A stretch of 64,000 nucleotides of DNA, from contig CM067370.1 in the NCBI GenBank assembly GCA_034401795.1, positions 57,388,295-57,452,294 on the forward strand, given 5' to 3'. A model generated the notes under the pieces. The model was not told where the DNA came from, ran no database searches, and worked only from the letters and a program-made list of their open reading frames with translations. A program made the translations under genes and the position numbers. The stretch comes from Chaetoderma sp. LZ-2023a (taxonomy: Eukaryota; Mollusca; Caudofoveata; Chaetodermatida; Chaetodermatidae). This document shows, piece after piece, positions 31,041-42,237 of this stretch. Each line of letters opens with the position of its first letter. The stretch's first letter is position 1.

Positions 31041-33325
31041 ATGATTACTGTTGCACAGCTTCGCGCTATTGCAAAGAAGGCCAAGAAAGCCGACATGCTC
31101 CAAATGATCGGACAGGTCCATGCCGAGGAGTGGCGGAAGCGACTCTCCCGAGCAATGAAGATGGGAAGGTTTCCAACGCTTACCAAAGATGATCCTTGGA
31201 ATCCCCACAAGAAAGCGCAGCGGATCCAGAACGCCTTCTACCTCCGCTACACCCATACCTATCGCATCCGTCACATGGAAGACAGTAGGGTGATGCTCTT
31301 CCACAAGAATGCTCCAGGGAGCCTGTGGCTGAACACTATAAGAGCAGTTCAGGACTGGGTGGCAGCAAGAGAGCAAGGCCGCCTCGACACAGACAATATC
31401 GATCGACCCAACACCAAGTGGGCTTTCGTTCGATCCATCAACATTGAGGTCAGGGCTGTCACACAGTTCTATAGCAAGACAGTGACAGTACCTGATGTCC
31501 GCAAGACCTCGCTGGGGCAGCTGGACAAGGTAGAGTTCTTCGCCAAGATCTGGATCTGCGTGTATGAAGCAACTGAAGAGGGCACCTGGCACTTGATCAG
31601 GCAAGTGGCTCACTACCATGACACCATGACACTAGTCTGCAGTCACTGTCAACAGAGGTTTACACAGGCATGCAATCCTCAATGCCACATTGATCACTGT
31701 ACAGGCGGCAAAACAATAATCGTGTGTCCTGGCGAGAAGGGTGAGGCGCCACAGTCTGCATATGAGAAAGCCTTCTATCCGCCCCAACCCTCCAGTTCAG
31801 TGGCCACTCATTGGATCGCGAACAGAGTGGGAACAGTGTAACCAGACATTCAACGAGCATAGAATATGGACATTCGCCGACTGGCTGCGATACTACAACA
31901 ACCTGGACGTCAGTTCATTCATCGAAGCCCTAGAGCGGATGCAGGAGTTCTACACAGAATGAGAAATAGACATCCTCAAAGATGCGGTGTCTCTCCAAGG
32001 TGTGTCACTGCAGTACCTCCTACGTGGAACTGCTCAGCACATACCGGATGTTAGCCTCTATTCACTGGGCAAGGAAGCGTACGATCCAAGCATCGTGTTC
32101 ACCAGATACCATGAGGCCGGTGCAACTCGAATTCGCCAGAGCGAGCGTGTCTGCCAACGTCTACTCAGCTATGACACAAATGCTCTGTACCTGTCAACGA
32201 TGGCCAAAGAGATGCCATGTGGTAAGGAGACAGTGCGCCATTGGTCTGGTGCCAGTGGGGTAGCTAGCTTTAAGGAGGCTCTCCTAGCAGACAGCTGGTT
32301 TGGGTTTGCTGAGGTGGATATAGAAGTCCTCAAGGCTCTGTGAGCAAAGTTCGAGGAAATGCCTCCTCCCTTCTATAACCGCAAGATCCCGGTAGAGTCA
32401 ATCTCTTCTGAGATGCTGGCATATCTAGGGCGAACAGGGAGGAAGCGGCCCACCACCCAGAAGATGGTCAGTGCTCTCTCTGGCAAGAAGTGGCTGCTGT
32501 ACGCCCCGACACTCAAGTGGTATATAACCCATGGCCTGGAGATCACTGCTGTATACCGCACCATAGACTATGAGGCCAAGCGCCCATTCGAGTGGTTCAT
32601 GGAGAATGCTACGGAGGTCTGCCACTCAGGAGATGTAGATAAGAGCAAAGCGCTCTTGGCAGATCTCTTTAAACCCCTCGGCAATAGTGCCTACAGGAGG
32701 CTCATCGAGGCCCTAGAACGCCATAGCAACACCAGCTTCACGAAGGATGAACGCCCTTCCAGGTGGGGATAGCCGTTTATGAGCTCGCGAAGCTGCCAAT
32801 GCTGGAGTTCCACTATGACTTCCTCGATCGCTACGTAGCTCGTGACAGCTTTGAGTACCTGCAGATGGACACTGACTCCACGTATATCACTATAGCAGGC
32901 TCCAACCTCGACGACGTCATTCTCCCTGAGATGCGAGCTGAGTACCAGGCTCATAAGCGGGACGGACTACGGGACTATTCAAGCTTGAGTTCGAAGGCTC
33001 TCGTGGCATCGCTCTCTGCTCCAAATGCTACTATGTGGAGAGCGCAGCTGCAAGTAAGTGCTCGTCTAAGGGAATGTCAAAGTGGCAGAATGAGGTCTCT
33101 TGGCAGATGTTCTACAGCGCCCTACATGGCGGGGTGGACAGGGCTGAAAACCGAGGCCTACACATGTGCTACCAGGGTATGGTGACATATGAGCAGGAAA
33201 AACGTGGACTCTCCGCTTACTATCAGAAGCGCCATGTGCTGCCAGATGGTGTCCATACCGAGCCCATCAAGTGTTATGTTAGCACCCTAGGGGGTGGTAG
33301 CTGTGTGTCTGCAGGGACTAGCTGA
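31041..33325 (+). pseudogene. POLB: Polinton family B DNA polymerase, exonuclease region deleted (element B)
   Basis: It starts MITVAQLRAIAKKAKKADML. The FYLRYTHTYRIRHMED block and the C2H2-like finger (31637-31700) are present. Compared with element A, the region between AQRI and QNAFYL (about 90 codons), a 50-codon block near 31465 and the whole exonuclease region (about 950 bp; junction near 31815) are missing. Motif A YDTNALYL is at 32170-32193 and motif C MDTDS at 32865-32879. Motif B reads LGNSAYRR, where element A has LGNSAYGK. Stops and frame changes occur near 31840, 32340 and 32770. The polymerase overlaps the integrase 3' end. It cannot be functional. Confidence 0.9.
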
Positions 33326-34305
33326 AGCTCTTCTACGACAGATGGTCGCCTAGGCACTCCGTGCTTGCATGCCAGGTAGTACAGTGTAAGCTGCCCCTCC
33401 GCCTCCACATACCTGTCAAGCCGGTGAACATCTATCGACCAGGTAGGATCTTTTGCACACCGTCGACCACCTTCCAGCTCACCAGGCTCATACAGGTACT
33501 GAACCAGAGCATCAGGTAGTAGGCACTCCTCTCCCTTGTTCGCTCCTCTAGAGCTGTGACCAGCAGTGTGTCTGATAGCCTCTACCGACTTCTTCCCGAT
33601 TAGCCTAGTAACCTCGGCATTGGATCTCTCCACCACAGCAGGCAGTCCTCTCACCCACACTCTAGAACGTTCACTCAGCGCAGCCATTTCCTGGGCGTAT
33701 TGGTGTGCAAACAGTCTCTCTGCCAGTGTCCGATTCCACCGCTCAACGATAGCCTGGGCATGGTGATGCCCTACCTCACCTCTCCTAACTGCCACACCGT
33801 GTTTCTGCATGAGGACTGCAGTCTCCCCTCTGAACTCCTTACCCTCATCCACCTACAACAATTCCGGCCACTGGAGGGGGTGTTCTGAAGCCTCGTAGAC
33901 ACCCTGGAATGCCTGGGCCACCTGGCCAGCTGACTTGTCTGTGAGCGGTACTGTCGCCTTGTACCTGCTGGCGACATCGACGATGGTGAGGGCATACTTG
34001 TAGGTCTTATGACCAACCGAGTCATGTGGAAAGAATAGAACATCTGCCTGGTGAACTCTGTTTGGGACAGTTTCCTCGAAATGGGCATGCCTGATGTGCC
34101 GTGGACGAGGTCTGTATATCTGCCACATCGCCTGGTGGCTGTGCCACTGGCTAACTGTCTCCAATCTGAAGTTGTAGCCCTTATGACGTGCAGCCTTGAG
34201 TATGTGAGGGGGCTCACGGTAATATCCACCAGGCTGATAGTAGAGTTCCTCAAGAAAGACGGAACTCCCGGATTTCATCACTGACGTCCACTCCTGTCCT
34301 GTCAT
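33274..34305 (-). pseudogene. INT: Polinton integrase with single nonsense codon (element B)
   Basis: One frame covers the whole gene. The only break is TAG at 33853-33855, where element A has CAG (Gln), three bases before the codon for the second catalytic Asp (VDEGKEF). The remaining triad residues are present (HQADVLFFP; HHHAQAIVERWNRT). The 5' part shows the native start region (MKSGSSVFLEELYYQPGG), which overlaps the upstream small ORF and reveals the indel in the element A copy. The C-terminal region is intact. Confidence 0.9.
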
Positions 34306-34489
34306 GCATGGCCTGGGCGAACTCTAAACAGACGAACAGATGGCCGTCATTCATTCGACCATCACTGGATACCTCCTCAAACACCTCTGTACATCGGCGT
34401 CTAATCACTGCTGGATCCTCACTGAATGGTAGTTTATCGACCACCCCTCAGAGGTTAGGTGTCTTGACCAGGTTGTACAGAGACGCCAT
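34250..34489 (-). pseudogene. Small ORF overlapping the integrase start (element B copy)
   Basis: Homologous to 5573-5818. It starts MASLYNLVKTPNL and then meets a TGA; the rest (VVDKLPFSEDPA to DVSDEIREF) remains in frame. A TATATAAGG motif precedes the start, as in element A. Confidence 0.6.
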
Positions 34490-34491
34490 CC

Positions 34492-34905
34492 TTATATAGT
34501 ACAGCTTAAATGTTCGGCGGCCCAGATGGCTGCGAATGCTGTGGCAACATATGGTAGCCAAGGGCCTGCGACTCCGAAGAACATACCTACTCCTGAGGTG
34601 ACGGCTGGTATGGCTTCAGAAATCTTCTCCACCCCATGGAGAGCATTGTTGGAGATCTTGTGGACCGTCTCGCCAGCCTTCGTTGTGATCAGAGCACCAA
34701 CTGCTGCCAGTGGACCGATAGAGCCTTTTAAGTAAGTGCGATAGATTCCTTTCACTCTGTGTACTAGCTTGCGAGATTCAGGCTCTACCTCATCATACTC
34801 ACCACCGACATCGTATTCGTATGCATCATAATCCTCCTCATCATAGTCCTCCTCATAGTCGTCGTCATCTATATCCTCGACTGGATCAGCCTCTGGTTCA
34901 GACAT
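34492..34905 (-). CDS. Acidic N-terminus / hydrophobic C-terminus Polinton protein (element B copy)
   Basis: An intact 137-residue frame homologous to 5133-5570. The N-terminal Asp/Glu/Tyr tract is slightly shorter; the C-terminal hydrophobic segments (SGVGMFFGVAGPWLPYVAT) are conserved. An open frame in both copies, while neighbours have decayed, could mean chance or recent insertion. Function unknown; a membrane-active virion protein is a guess from composition. Confidence 0.55.
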   Translation of the reverse strand: MSEPEADPVEDIDDDDYEEDYDEEDYDAYEYDVGGEYDEVEPESRKLVHRVKGIYRTYLKGSIGPLAAVGALITTKAGETVHKISNNALHGVEKISEAIPAVTSGVGMFFGVAGPWLPYVATAFAAIWAAEHLSCTI

Positions 34906-34964
34906 CGCTCTGGGGATCCGTCGCTGGGGCAGCTATATAGTAGCTTAAAACTGTAGTCTATAGC
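34906..34964. promoter_or_regulatory. Divergent promoter spacer with TATATA motif (element B)
   Basis: A spacer between start codons at 34905 (minus) and 34965 (plus). CTATATAG (34933-34940) and TTTTAAGC (in the opposite sense GCTTAAAA) are shared with 5084-5132. Confidence 0.45.
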
Positions 34965-35348
34965 ATGGTCTCCACAATCTTGAATGCGGGCGTGTTTGCC
35001 TTAGCGAACTGGGGACTCAGCTTCGCCGACAAGAAGGTGGCAGAGGTCGAGCATGAGCGTCATAACCAGGCGATGGAGAAGCTGTCTAAGGAGAAGTTTG
35101 AGTACAGCAAAGCACTCGAGCATATGTACCAGAAGGAGGCACGCCAATGACAACTCCGAGCTCAGGCCATCCAGAGCATCAAAGAGGCCGATGAGAGTCT
35201 TGATGAGTACTACGAGGCTGTAAAGATATCTGAGCCAACGCTCAACTATGAAGCATCGACAGAACACAGCAGACCTTATAGCAGTGGTCGCAGCTGCAGC
35301 TGTGACGACAGGAGTCATGCGCTACGCACGCTCAAGCTGAATACCTGA
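34965..35348 (+). pseudogene. Small coiled-coil-like Polinton protein (element B copy)
   Basis: Starts MVSTILNAGVFALANWG and follows the 4748-5083 protein to residue 61, where CGA (Arg) has become TGA at about 35148. The same frame then continues with QLRAQAIQSIKEADESLDEY and a diverged C-terminus that runs past the element A stop. Confidence 0.6.
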
Positions 35349-36397
35349 TGTGTTCGACACGCATACGTTAGCATAGCCAAAGTAAAATACTGTCACACCT
35401 AATGAGCAAGTCCCAGCCATGAGGTTTCCGATGTTGAAGCTGAACCGGTTGCCCTGATTAGGTGGGATGTCCCTGCCTCTGAGGTGGTGATGGCCCTCGA
35501 GTGCCGACTCGAGGTCGTCAATTCCACTTGTTAGGCGCAGATGTGCATATGACTTGTTTTCTGTCTGTAGAGTTGGCAATCAGCCAGCTCGCGTACCTTA
35601 CCAAGAACATTGGTCCCAGCAACCACAAGCTTGAAGTCATATTGCTTATCCACCTGCTGGATGGCTCCTCCCTTCTGAACCAGGACCGCAACAGCGACAC
35701 AGTCCAATGCACCACGATGCAATGTCAGCTCTACCTGTTGGTTAGCTGTGGCTTGGACCTGCTGGTGTTCTCGCTCCACATGCATGATCCGCTGTTTGGA
35801 ACCTGTTTGCTTCAGCTCCTGGTCATTCTCGTCATGCCAGACATGAAGTCTTGGAGCATTGATCGTCGCATCTGTGAGCTGCTCAGTGTACACCGGGAGG
35901 AACAGCCTATCCTGTATGGCAGCCGGATTCACGTGTGTGTTCTCGAGGAGGGATAAGAGTGGAACTGCCACGGGCTTCTCGACACCTGCCCATAGTTCGA
36001 ATTCCGTGAACCCCTCATTGCACCCCACAGTGTAGTACCCCTTTCCCTTCGCATAGAAGGTTGGGCCACGAGCCGGCTGACCTAGGACTCGGTACTCATC
36101 CTTCACATAGGTGGTATCCATGGTGCTGTTGCTCTACACGATCTCACACCTGTTCAGAACCTGTGGGAGCTCTACCGTCTGTTCTATTGTGCTCTGAAGC
36201 TTGAACTCGATTGTCATGCTCTTGATCTCGTGGATCTGTGCCAAGATTGCAAAGTCAATGTACTTCCCAGCAGTGGACAATGGGTTCTCATCGTGTTTAC
36301 TGGGTCGAATGACCACCAGGCAGTCCTTCCGAGGATCAGTGGTGTGTGATGTCACGGGTTCAATGGCCCCATCTGGATGTTGCACATACTGCAGCAT
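35322..36397 (-). pseudogene. Putative Polinton capsid (jelly-roll) protein (element B copy)
   Basis: Frames 36397-36134, 36121-35531 and 35579-35322 join into about 360 codons, with a stop near 36130 and a frame change near 35560. It is uninterrupted by the element A insertion. Features are as for the A copy: beta-rich blocks (GPTFYAKGKGYYTVGC; NRFSFNIGNLMAG) and an aromatic C-terminal strand-like segment (VTVFYFGYANVCVSN). Capsid identity is inferred from size, position and composition. Confidence 0.45.
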
Positions 36398-36436
36398 GTT
36401 TAAGGTCTGGGTATATAGAGGTTGTAAACGGCTGCC
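36398..36436. promoter_or_regulatory. Divergent promoter spacer with TATATA motif (element B)
   Basis: 39 bp between start codons at 36397 (minus) and 36437 (plus), with TATATAGAGG at 36412-36421. It matches 2197-2235 in inverse orientation. Confidence 0.45.
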
Positions 36437-37261
36437 ATGTTTGGTAAAGTCCTCCAGCAGATTGGACAGTCACAGCCACGGCATGCACTGTCCCACTGTG
36501 ACAGGGTCTGAGGACTGCTTCGTGACATCAACATTATCCACGAGCGAGCCAAGGTCACCCCTCTGTCTGATGCAGAGATACTGGCAACCATAGAGGAAGG
36601 AGCGCCAGCTCGTAGTCCAAAAGAACTCCTGAATCGATACTCTACCAGAAGATTGACAGCCCCCGGGGCGAGGTACTATCCGACCTACCTGTGGCCCCAA
36701 CCAACAGTCCTGTTATTCTAGCTCTCCAAAGGGCGAGGATCGCCCACAAAGATCTACTAACGGTCGGTAAGTGGGCTGACGTATTTAGACTCCATAGCCA
36801 GGATGAGAGAGAGAGGCTGGATAGACTCCAGTCTAAAGCATATAAAGACCACGTGGTCAGGGCTTTTGAGCACATCTTCATCCCCAGCAGGGCGCAAGGA
36901 ATTGGACAGGGATCTGGCAGCATTTCTGGTATTCCCAGAAGAGGATCTCTACCAGAAATACCTCAGCAAAACCCCTGCTCGCAAGTACGATGCTAGTCGC
37001 GGGCTCACATGTGAAAAGAAGGTCTTCCATGAGAGGTACCAGAGGCAGAGAGTCCCAGAAGATGACCCTCAGTGGGTAGAGTTTCAGTGAAAGTATAAGC
37101 TTAAGAAGCCACAGGCTTCTGCCACAACTGACGAAGTAGCTTCTGACGAAGTAGCTTCTACCAAAGTAGGTTCTGACGAAGTAGCTTCTGACGAAGGACC
37201 TCAAGCATCTGACGAAGTAGCGGAGCCCACGGACGATGTTCCTCAGCCTTCTGATCAATGA
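36437..37261 (+). pseudogene. Polinton protein with acidic SDEV-repeat tail (element B copy)
   Basis: Starts MFGKVLQQI, as in element A. Several frame changes follow (near 36507, 36650-36700 and 36800-36900). The basic block DDPQWVEFQ precedes a tail of TGACGAAGTAGC-based repeats (37128-37261) encoding S-D-E-V units, and it stops at 37259-37261. The repeat count differs from element A, as expected for a slippage-prone tail. Confidence 0.6.
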
Positions 37262-37284
37262 AAAAAGTTGCGGGCGACAGTCTG

Positions 37285-38192
37285 TCAGTGATGATGCATA
37301 GAGCAAGCTAGTTTCCTGGCTGGATTTAGCTTGTAGGTGAAGTTTGTACGTGAAGGTCTGCACCTTTTCCAGAGATGGGTTGAAGTGTGACAGCTTGATG
37401 CTGTACAGCTCAGCTGCCCTCTGTACACCTGCGATAAAGTCCCCGTTGGTCTTCTTGAGGGTTATGCTGTCGTATATGGTCTCGAGCAGGGCACGTCCAC
37501 ACTTGGAGCCGAAGTATAGCAACCGGGCATTGTGGCGGATGTCCAGTGAGATCTTGCAGGTGTACTTCTAAACGAGGATGAATACAGTTATCTTTGTGTG
37601 CCAGAGGCGCCTGGTGATGTTGCTGAGGTAGGTGACTGTCTTCTGGTACATTGCAGGGTCATCGATAACTAGAACAAGTGGTTCTGTCAGTCAGGCTGCC
37701 AGCCGCTTCTCCATCAGTGCCTGCAGGTTCTGCATCTTGGTGATTGGGCTATTGTACCATTGATCATTACTGTCAACTGCCTCAGCAGCAGAGTCAGACA
37801 CCAGAAGGATGTATTGAGAGCGTAGATGTTCGGCCAGGAGAGCACACAGCAAGATGTTTTTCCCGTGTCCTGACGGGGCAATGATCAGCACCACCTGGCC
37901 AGCATCGGCCGGCCTACTGTCGAATGGTACAGGGATGCATGCGGAGGATGGTTATCACTTGGTCGGTGGTAGCCTTGTCTATATCCTGGAGACTAAACGG
38001 CAAAACTTCCTGCACCAGCTCTTTTGCCTGCAGAGCGGAGAATCCTGCACCTCCGGCGGATACGAAGGATGCGATGGAGGTGTCAAGCATGAAATCCCAG
38101 CAGCAGCTGAGAAGATAGCGTAGAGGGCCTGTGTCCGTGGCCACAGTGTCTAGTACATCCATGATCTGTATGATACATGCACGGGAAGCCAT
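37285..38192 (-). pseudogene. ATP: Polinton packaging ATPase (FtsK/HerA-like)
   Basis: Starts MASRACIIQIMDVLDTV at 38192, only 2 bp after the preceding gene's stop. A frameshift near 37915 leads to the P-loop region VVLIIAPSGHGKN (37858-37896), a Walker A-like sequence with Asn at the usual Ser/Thr position. Walker B-like LVLVIDDPA lies at about 37652-37681. The C-terminal block LLYFGSKCGRALLETIY matches the element A remnant. Further breaks are near 37570 and 37340. The family pumps DNA into capsids in related viruses; that role in Polintons is inferred by homology. Confidence 0.75.
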
Positions 38193-38194
38193 GA

Positions 38195-38682
38195 CTATCC
38201 TGTGGTCTTAAACGGCAAACCAAAGAACCCTGACTTCTTCACCTCTGGTAGCTGGAGGCTGGCGGTAGCACCTGTTTGGCCATCGACAGTGATATGGCTC
38301 AGGCCGAGGGTGCCTATCTTGAGCTTCTCTCCATCCTATCAGGAGATCCTTATTCAGGTCCTGTGCAAAGGACTCAGCCATAACCTTGATGGCTTCGGCC
38401 TCATCGACTCCGAGCATACCTCACATCGTCGCCCTCTCCTTGATGCCCATCCCCCTTGTATACAGTCTTGGCCTTGTTAATGGCCGATTGTCCTACCGTA
38501 TCAGTCTTCCCGATGAGATCTCGGTCTGGGATGGTACCTCGGATCTCCCGCGGATCTCCCTTCTCATCGAAGTCTAGGAAGGAGATAAGGGCAACAGTGT
38601 CCTTTGAACCGGGGCGTGCCTCGCCCAAGTGAGCAAGATCGCCTAGCTCTTTGCTTTCTAGGTCTGTGAGTGACAGAGTCAT
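38195..38682 (-). pseudogene. Uncharacterised Polinton operon protein, about 160 aa
   Basis: Starts MTLSLTDLESKELGDLAHLG at 38682 with TATATA at 38689-38694, 7 bp upstream. Frame changes occur near 38410 and 38330. The C-terminal part in a third frame reads GLSHITVDGQTGATASLQLP and ends KTTG at 38195. It is directly followed by the ATPase start. No family is recognised; the sequence looks like a soluble mixed alpha/beta protein. Confidence 0.45.
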
Positions 38683-38876
38683 AGTGCTATATACAGATGG
38701 CTTAACCATACTAGTCATACCCCAGTGAAATAGTTGGGCATAGGAGGACCACACAGTCGGCCAAGGGAATAGGTAGCAGTGCTCAGGGTACTGGCCCTCT
38801 CATCAGGGGCACGCCTTGTGGGTGGTCCACCATTCCCGGGCATTGCCAATCCTCAGTCTGCGTGCTCGACTATGGG
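38683..38876. other. Intergenic region of Polinton B
   Basis: Contains the TATATA motif at 38689-38694 and otherwise no recognised coding sequence. Confidence 0.3.
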
Positions 38877-39215
38877 TTACACACCGGCCTCCAGCACACT
38901 GTAGCACACACTCTGTGCCAGTGCCACGTACCTAGCATGATTCTTTAGCCTCCTTGTAATCTGCCGCTGCCCCACCCCCAAACCCGTGGCCAAGAGAGTA
39001 GCAGCTAGTGTCACGCCACCCAGCGGGATGGCGACGATGGCCCCCACCCCTGTAGCGCGAGTGGCCACAGCTGTCACCCCAGCCCTGGCTCCAATCACAC
39101 CCGCAGCAGTGCGAGGACGTTGTAGGCTGTCTTATATCGCCTGCGCATTCTGCTGTACTTTTCTGCCTCATGGACGAGATTCTGCCTAATGGTATCTATC
39201 TGCTGGAGGCAGATT
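38877..39215 (-). pseudogene. Gly/Ala-rich hydrophobic Polinton protein
   Basis: An N-terminal basic, helical part (QNLVHEAEKYSRMRRRYKTAY, read in two pieces) joins after a frame change near 39100 to two hydrophobic Gly/Ala-rich segments (GARAGVTAVATRATGVGAIV and PLGGVTLAATLLATGLGVG). A basic segment (QITRRLKNHARY) and a short tail follow. The layout of a short cytosolic part followed by a hairpin of hydrophobic segments suggests a membrane protein. Function unknown. Confidence 0.45.
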
Positions 39216-39779
39216 TTGCCATAGTATACCTGGAGATTAAACCTGCATCACCTGCAGAATCTGCTCATGAGTCATAGAAGGGTTTATTTTAGAGAGCCTG
39301 GTGAACCCTGCCAGCTTGCTGGTATCGAGACAGACGTCTCTTAGACAGGGGTCATCCAGTGCACTATGTCGGGTGCCAGTAGCTTTCTGAGATGTGACAT
39401 CTGGAACTTCACCGTATACCCAAGCTAGTAGGTCCGCTGCTGGATGGCTTTCTTGGTCTTACACTTCTGCGCCATCCCCTCTTCCCACTGTATGGCATTT
39501 GGCCCATCCTCGTCTGTGACATCGTCGTAGACATCTGGCTCATCGTCGTCTGTCAAGACTCCTGCGTCCCACTTACTCTCTTCCAGGAGGGCATGCCAGT
39601 ATCGGGAACCTTCACTGTTCCTTCGCCTCCTTGCAATGCTCGCGTTCTCTTGATACCAGCTCCCCGCTGTTGCAGTGCGAGCATCTGGGCCTTTATCTGT
39701 GCAGGGTCATGAAGGGGCAACCCTGTAGCTGGCTCTTCATCATCTCGGCAAAGGTCAGATATTCCTGGTGTGATATCAT
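39216..39779 (-). pseudogene. Acidic Polinton operon protein, frameshifted
   Basis: The ATG at 39777-39779 overlaps the stop of the preceding gene (ATGA overlap). MISHQEYLTFAEMMKSQL is followed by frame changes; other frames give AQIKAQMLALQQRGAGIKR and an acidic stretch with DDDEPDVYDDVTDEDGP. No family is recognised. The composition suggests a structural or scaffolding-like role at most. Confidence 0.35.
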
Positions 39780-39998
39780 GTCAGGTCAATGAGTAATAAG
39801 AGTGCAAACTCTAAATGGGCGTCCGATATCCCATCCGTTCTGGCATATATGTTAATGGAGGGGCTGTCAAACAGGTGATGTACAGGTGTGAACAGGCTAG
39901 GACTGATAGATTTCCATAGGTTACTGTTGGCCCCTGGGAGATACTCTATCACGTCCCGGCTGACTTCCACCAGTGAGCTGATATGTGCACTGCCCAGA
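39776..39998 (-). pseudogene. C-terminal fragment of an upstream operon gene
   Basis: The minus-strand frame from about 39998 to the TGA at 39776-39778 encodes a plausible C-terminus (HISSLVEVSRDVIEYLPG then HLFDSPSINIYARTDG, ending LLLLIDLT). The frame upstream of about 39998 is only the antisense of the plus-strand ORF, so the gene is cut there. The ATGA overlap with the next gene supports it as real coding sequence. Confidence 0.45.
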
Positions 39999-40837
39999 GG
40001 TTGATGTGTATGCAGTTGATGCTGCCAAGGTAGAAGAGAGCGATGGCAAGTCATTCGCCCTACGGTACGAAGCAAACTCAAAGGCATTCTCCCTCCACCC
40101 CATTGGTGGTGATGGGGTGGAGCTGCTCACAGACCTCAAGGATGTGTCGAAGGAGCGCCTGGGTCGTAACATAGATGGCCACAAGATCGTGTTTCAGTAC
40201 GATTTCCCGAAGAGGAAGTACATCCTCGAGCCGTTGATTGAGCTCTCAGATACAGAGGTGGCAGACATCAACACCCTAAATAACGACCTCAGCTTTCATC
40301 TGGTCAAACTCTATTCGAGCGGTGCCCCGCCGATGACCCATGATGGCCTGCTATTGACCCTGGCAAAAAACCTGCAGTTCATATTTGAGAAGAATGAAGT
40401 GTGGTACCGCGCTGTCCCAGGGGGTGACTGGCAAACATGGTTGCCCCTAAATAGGCCTCCCGCAGTCATTGACATAGAGGTTACTCCCCTCTCCACTGTT
40501 GTGAAAAAGGATGGGACAGTTCGAAAGCTCTACAATCGGGGATCGTCCTTCCTCACCTACATAAGTGATGATGTCTCCCTGACGAGGGTGGGTCACCGGA
40601 TCAGGGCTACAGGTGGAAAGCTCCTGCTGCGTCGTCCATTCGATGGACCAGAAGAAGCTGCTAACCTCCAGGAGGGCATCCTACGGGTAGATGGTGGGTC
40701 ACATGTCTCCAAAGTCAAGGGTGCTGTTAAACTTCTTCAGCGAGTCGGACTCACTAGCCCACAAACGACTCATATAGTCCTAGAGCTACGTTTCTTAGCC
40801 GGCGGCAGAGTGAGGCAGCTAGCCCCTTGCCCTTTGA
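39982..40837 (+). pseudogene. Open frame of about 285 codons in rearranged Polinton B end, both ends truncated
   Basis: The frame is open from 39982 with no good start, and reads without a stop into the MITE at 40838. It encodes a mixed alpha/beta protein (CPEVDVYAVDAAKV at the start; HKIVFQYDFPKRKY; FEKNEVWYRAVPGGDWQTW). Codon use looks real. It is oriented opposite to the adjacent operon, and both it and the 39776-39998 fragment lose their N-terminal side at the same point, which suggests an inversion or deletion junction at about 39985-40000. Family unknown; a virion protein is possible but unproved. Confidence 0.45.
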
Positions 40838-40960
40838 GCATTAAAGACGGACTATATCGAGTTATTCATGACGGCATGATTATGACATGATCCTACACGT
40901 CACGTAGTTGATTATGGAGTCATATGATGGATGGATAAACTTGAAACGGTCCATTCACTG
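40838..40960 (-). mobile_element. CRE-rich MITE half, at the broken end of Polinton B
   Basis: TTAAAGACGGACTATATCGA, degraded TGACGTCAT sites (ATGACGGCATG, ATGACATGATCC), CACGTAGTTGATTATGG and CATATGATGGATGGATA match the left half of the MITE family in reverse. The central palindrome and the other half are missing. Confidence 0.7.
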
Positions 40961-42184
<1,224 letters not shown>

Positions 42185-42213
42185 AATATATTTTTATTTT
42201 TATTATATATATA

Positions 42214-42237
42214 CACCTGTGCAAAAGTTAAGCACCA
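42214..42237. repeat. Tc1 left terminal inverted repeat
   Basis: 24 bp, an exact reverse complement of 43845-43868. Confidence 0.95.

Larger units (their letters stand above)
29669..40837 (-). mobile_element. Polinton/Maverick element B, right end truncated
   Basis: It starts with AGTAGTAGTG at 29669 and shares terminal and subterminal blocks with element A, in inverse orientation. The gene order mirrors A: polymerase (plus), integrase, small ORF, acidic/membrane protein (minus), coiled-coil-like protein (plus), capsid-like protein (minus), acidic-tailed protein (plus), ATPase and an upstream operon (minus). At about 40838 the sequence passes directly into half a CRE-rich MITE with no terminal repeat, so the right end is lost. 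Deletions, stops and a 0.9-kb insertion show it is defective. Confidence 0.9.
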
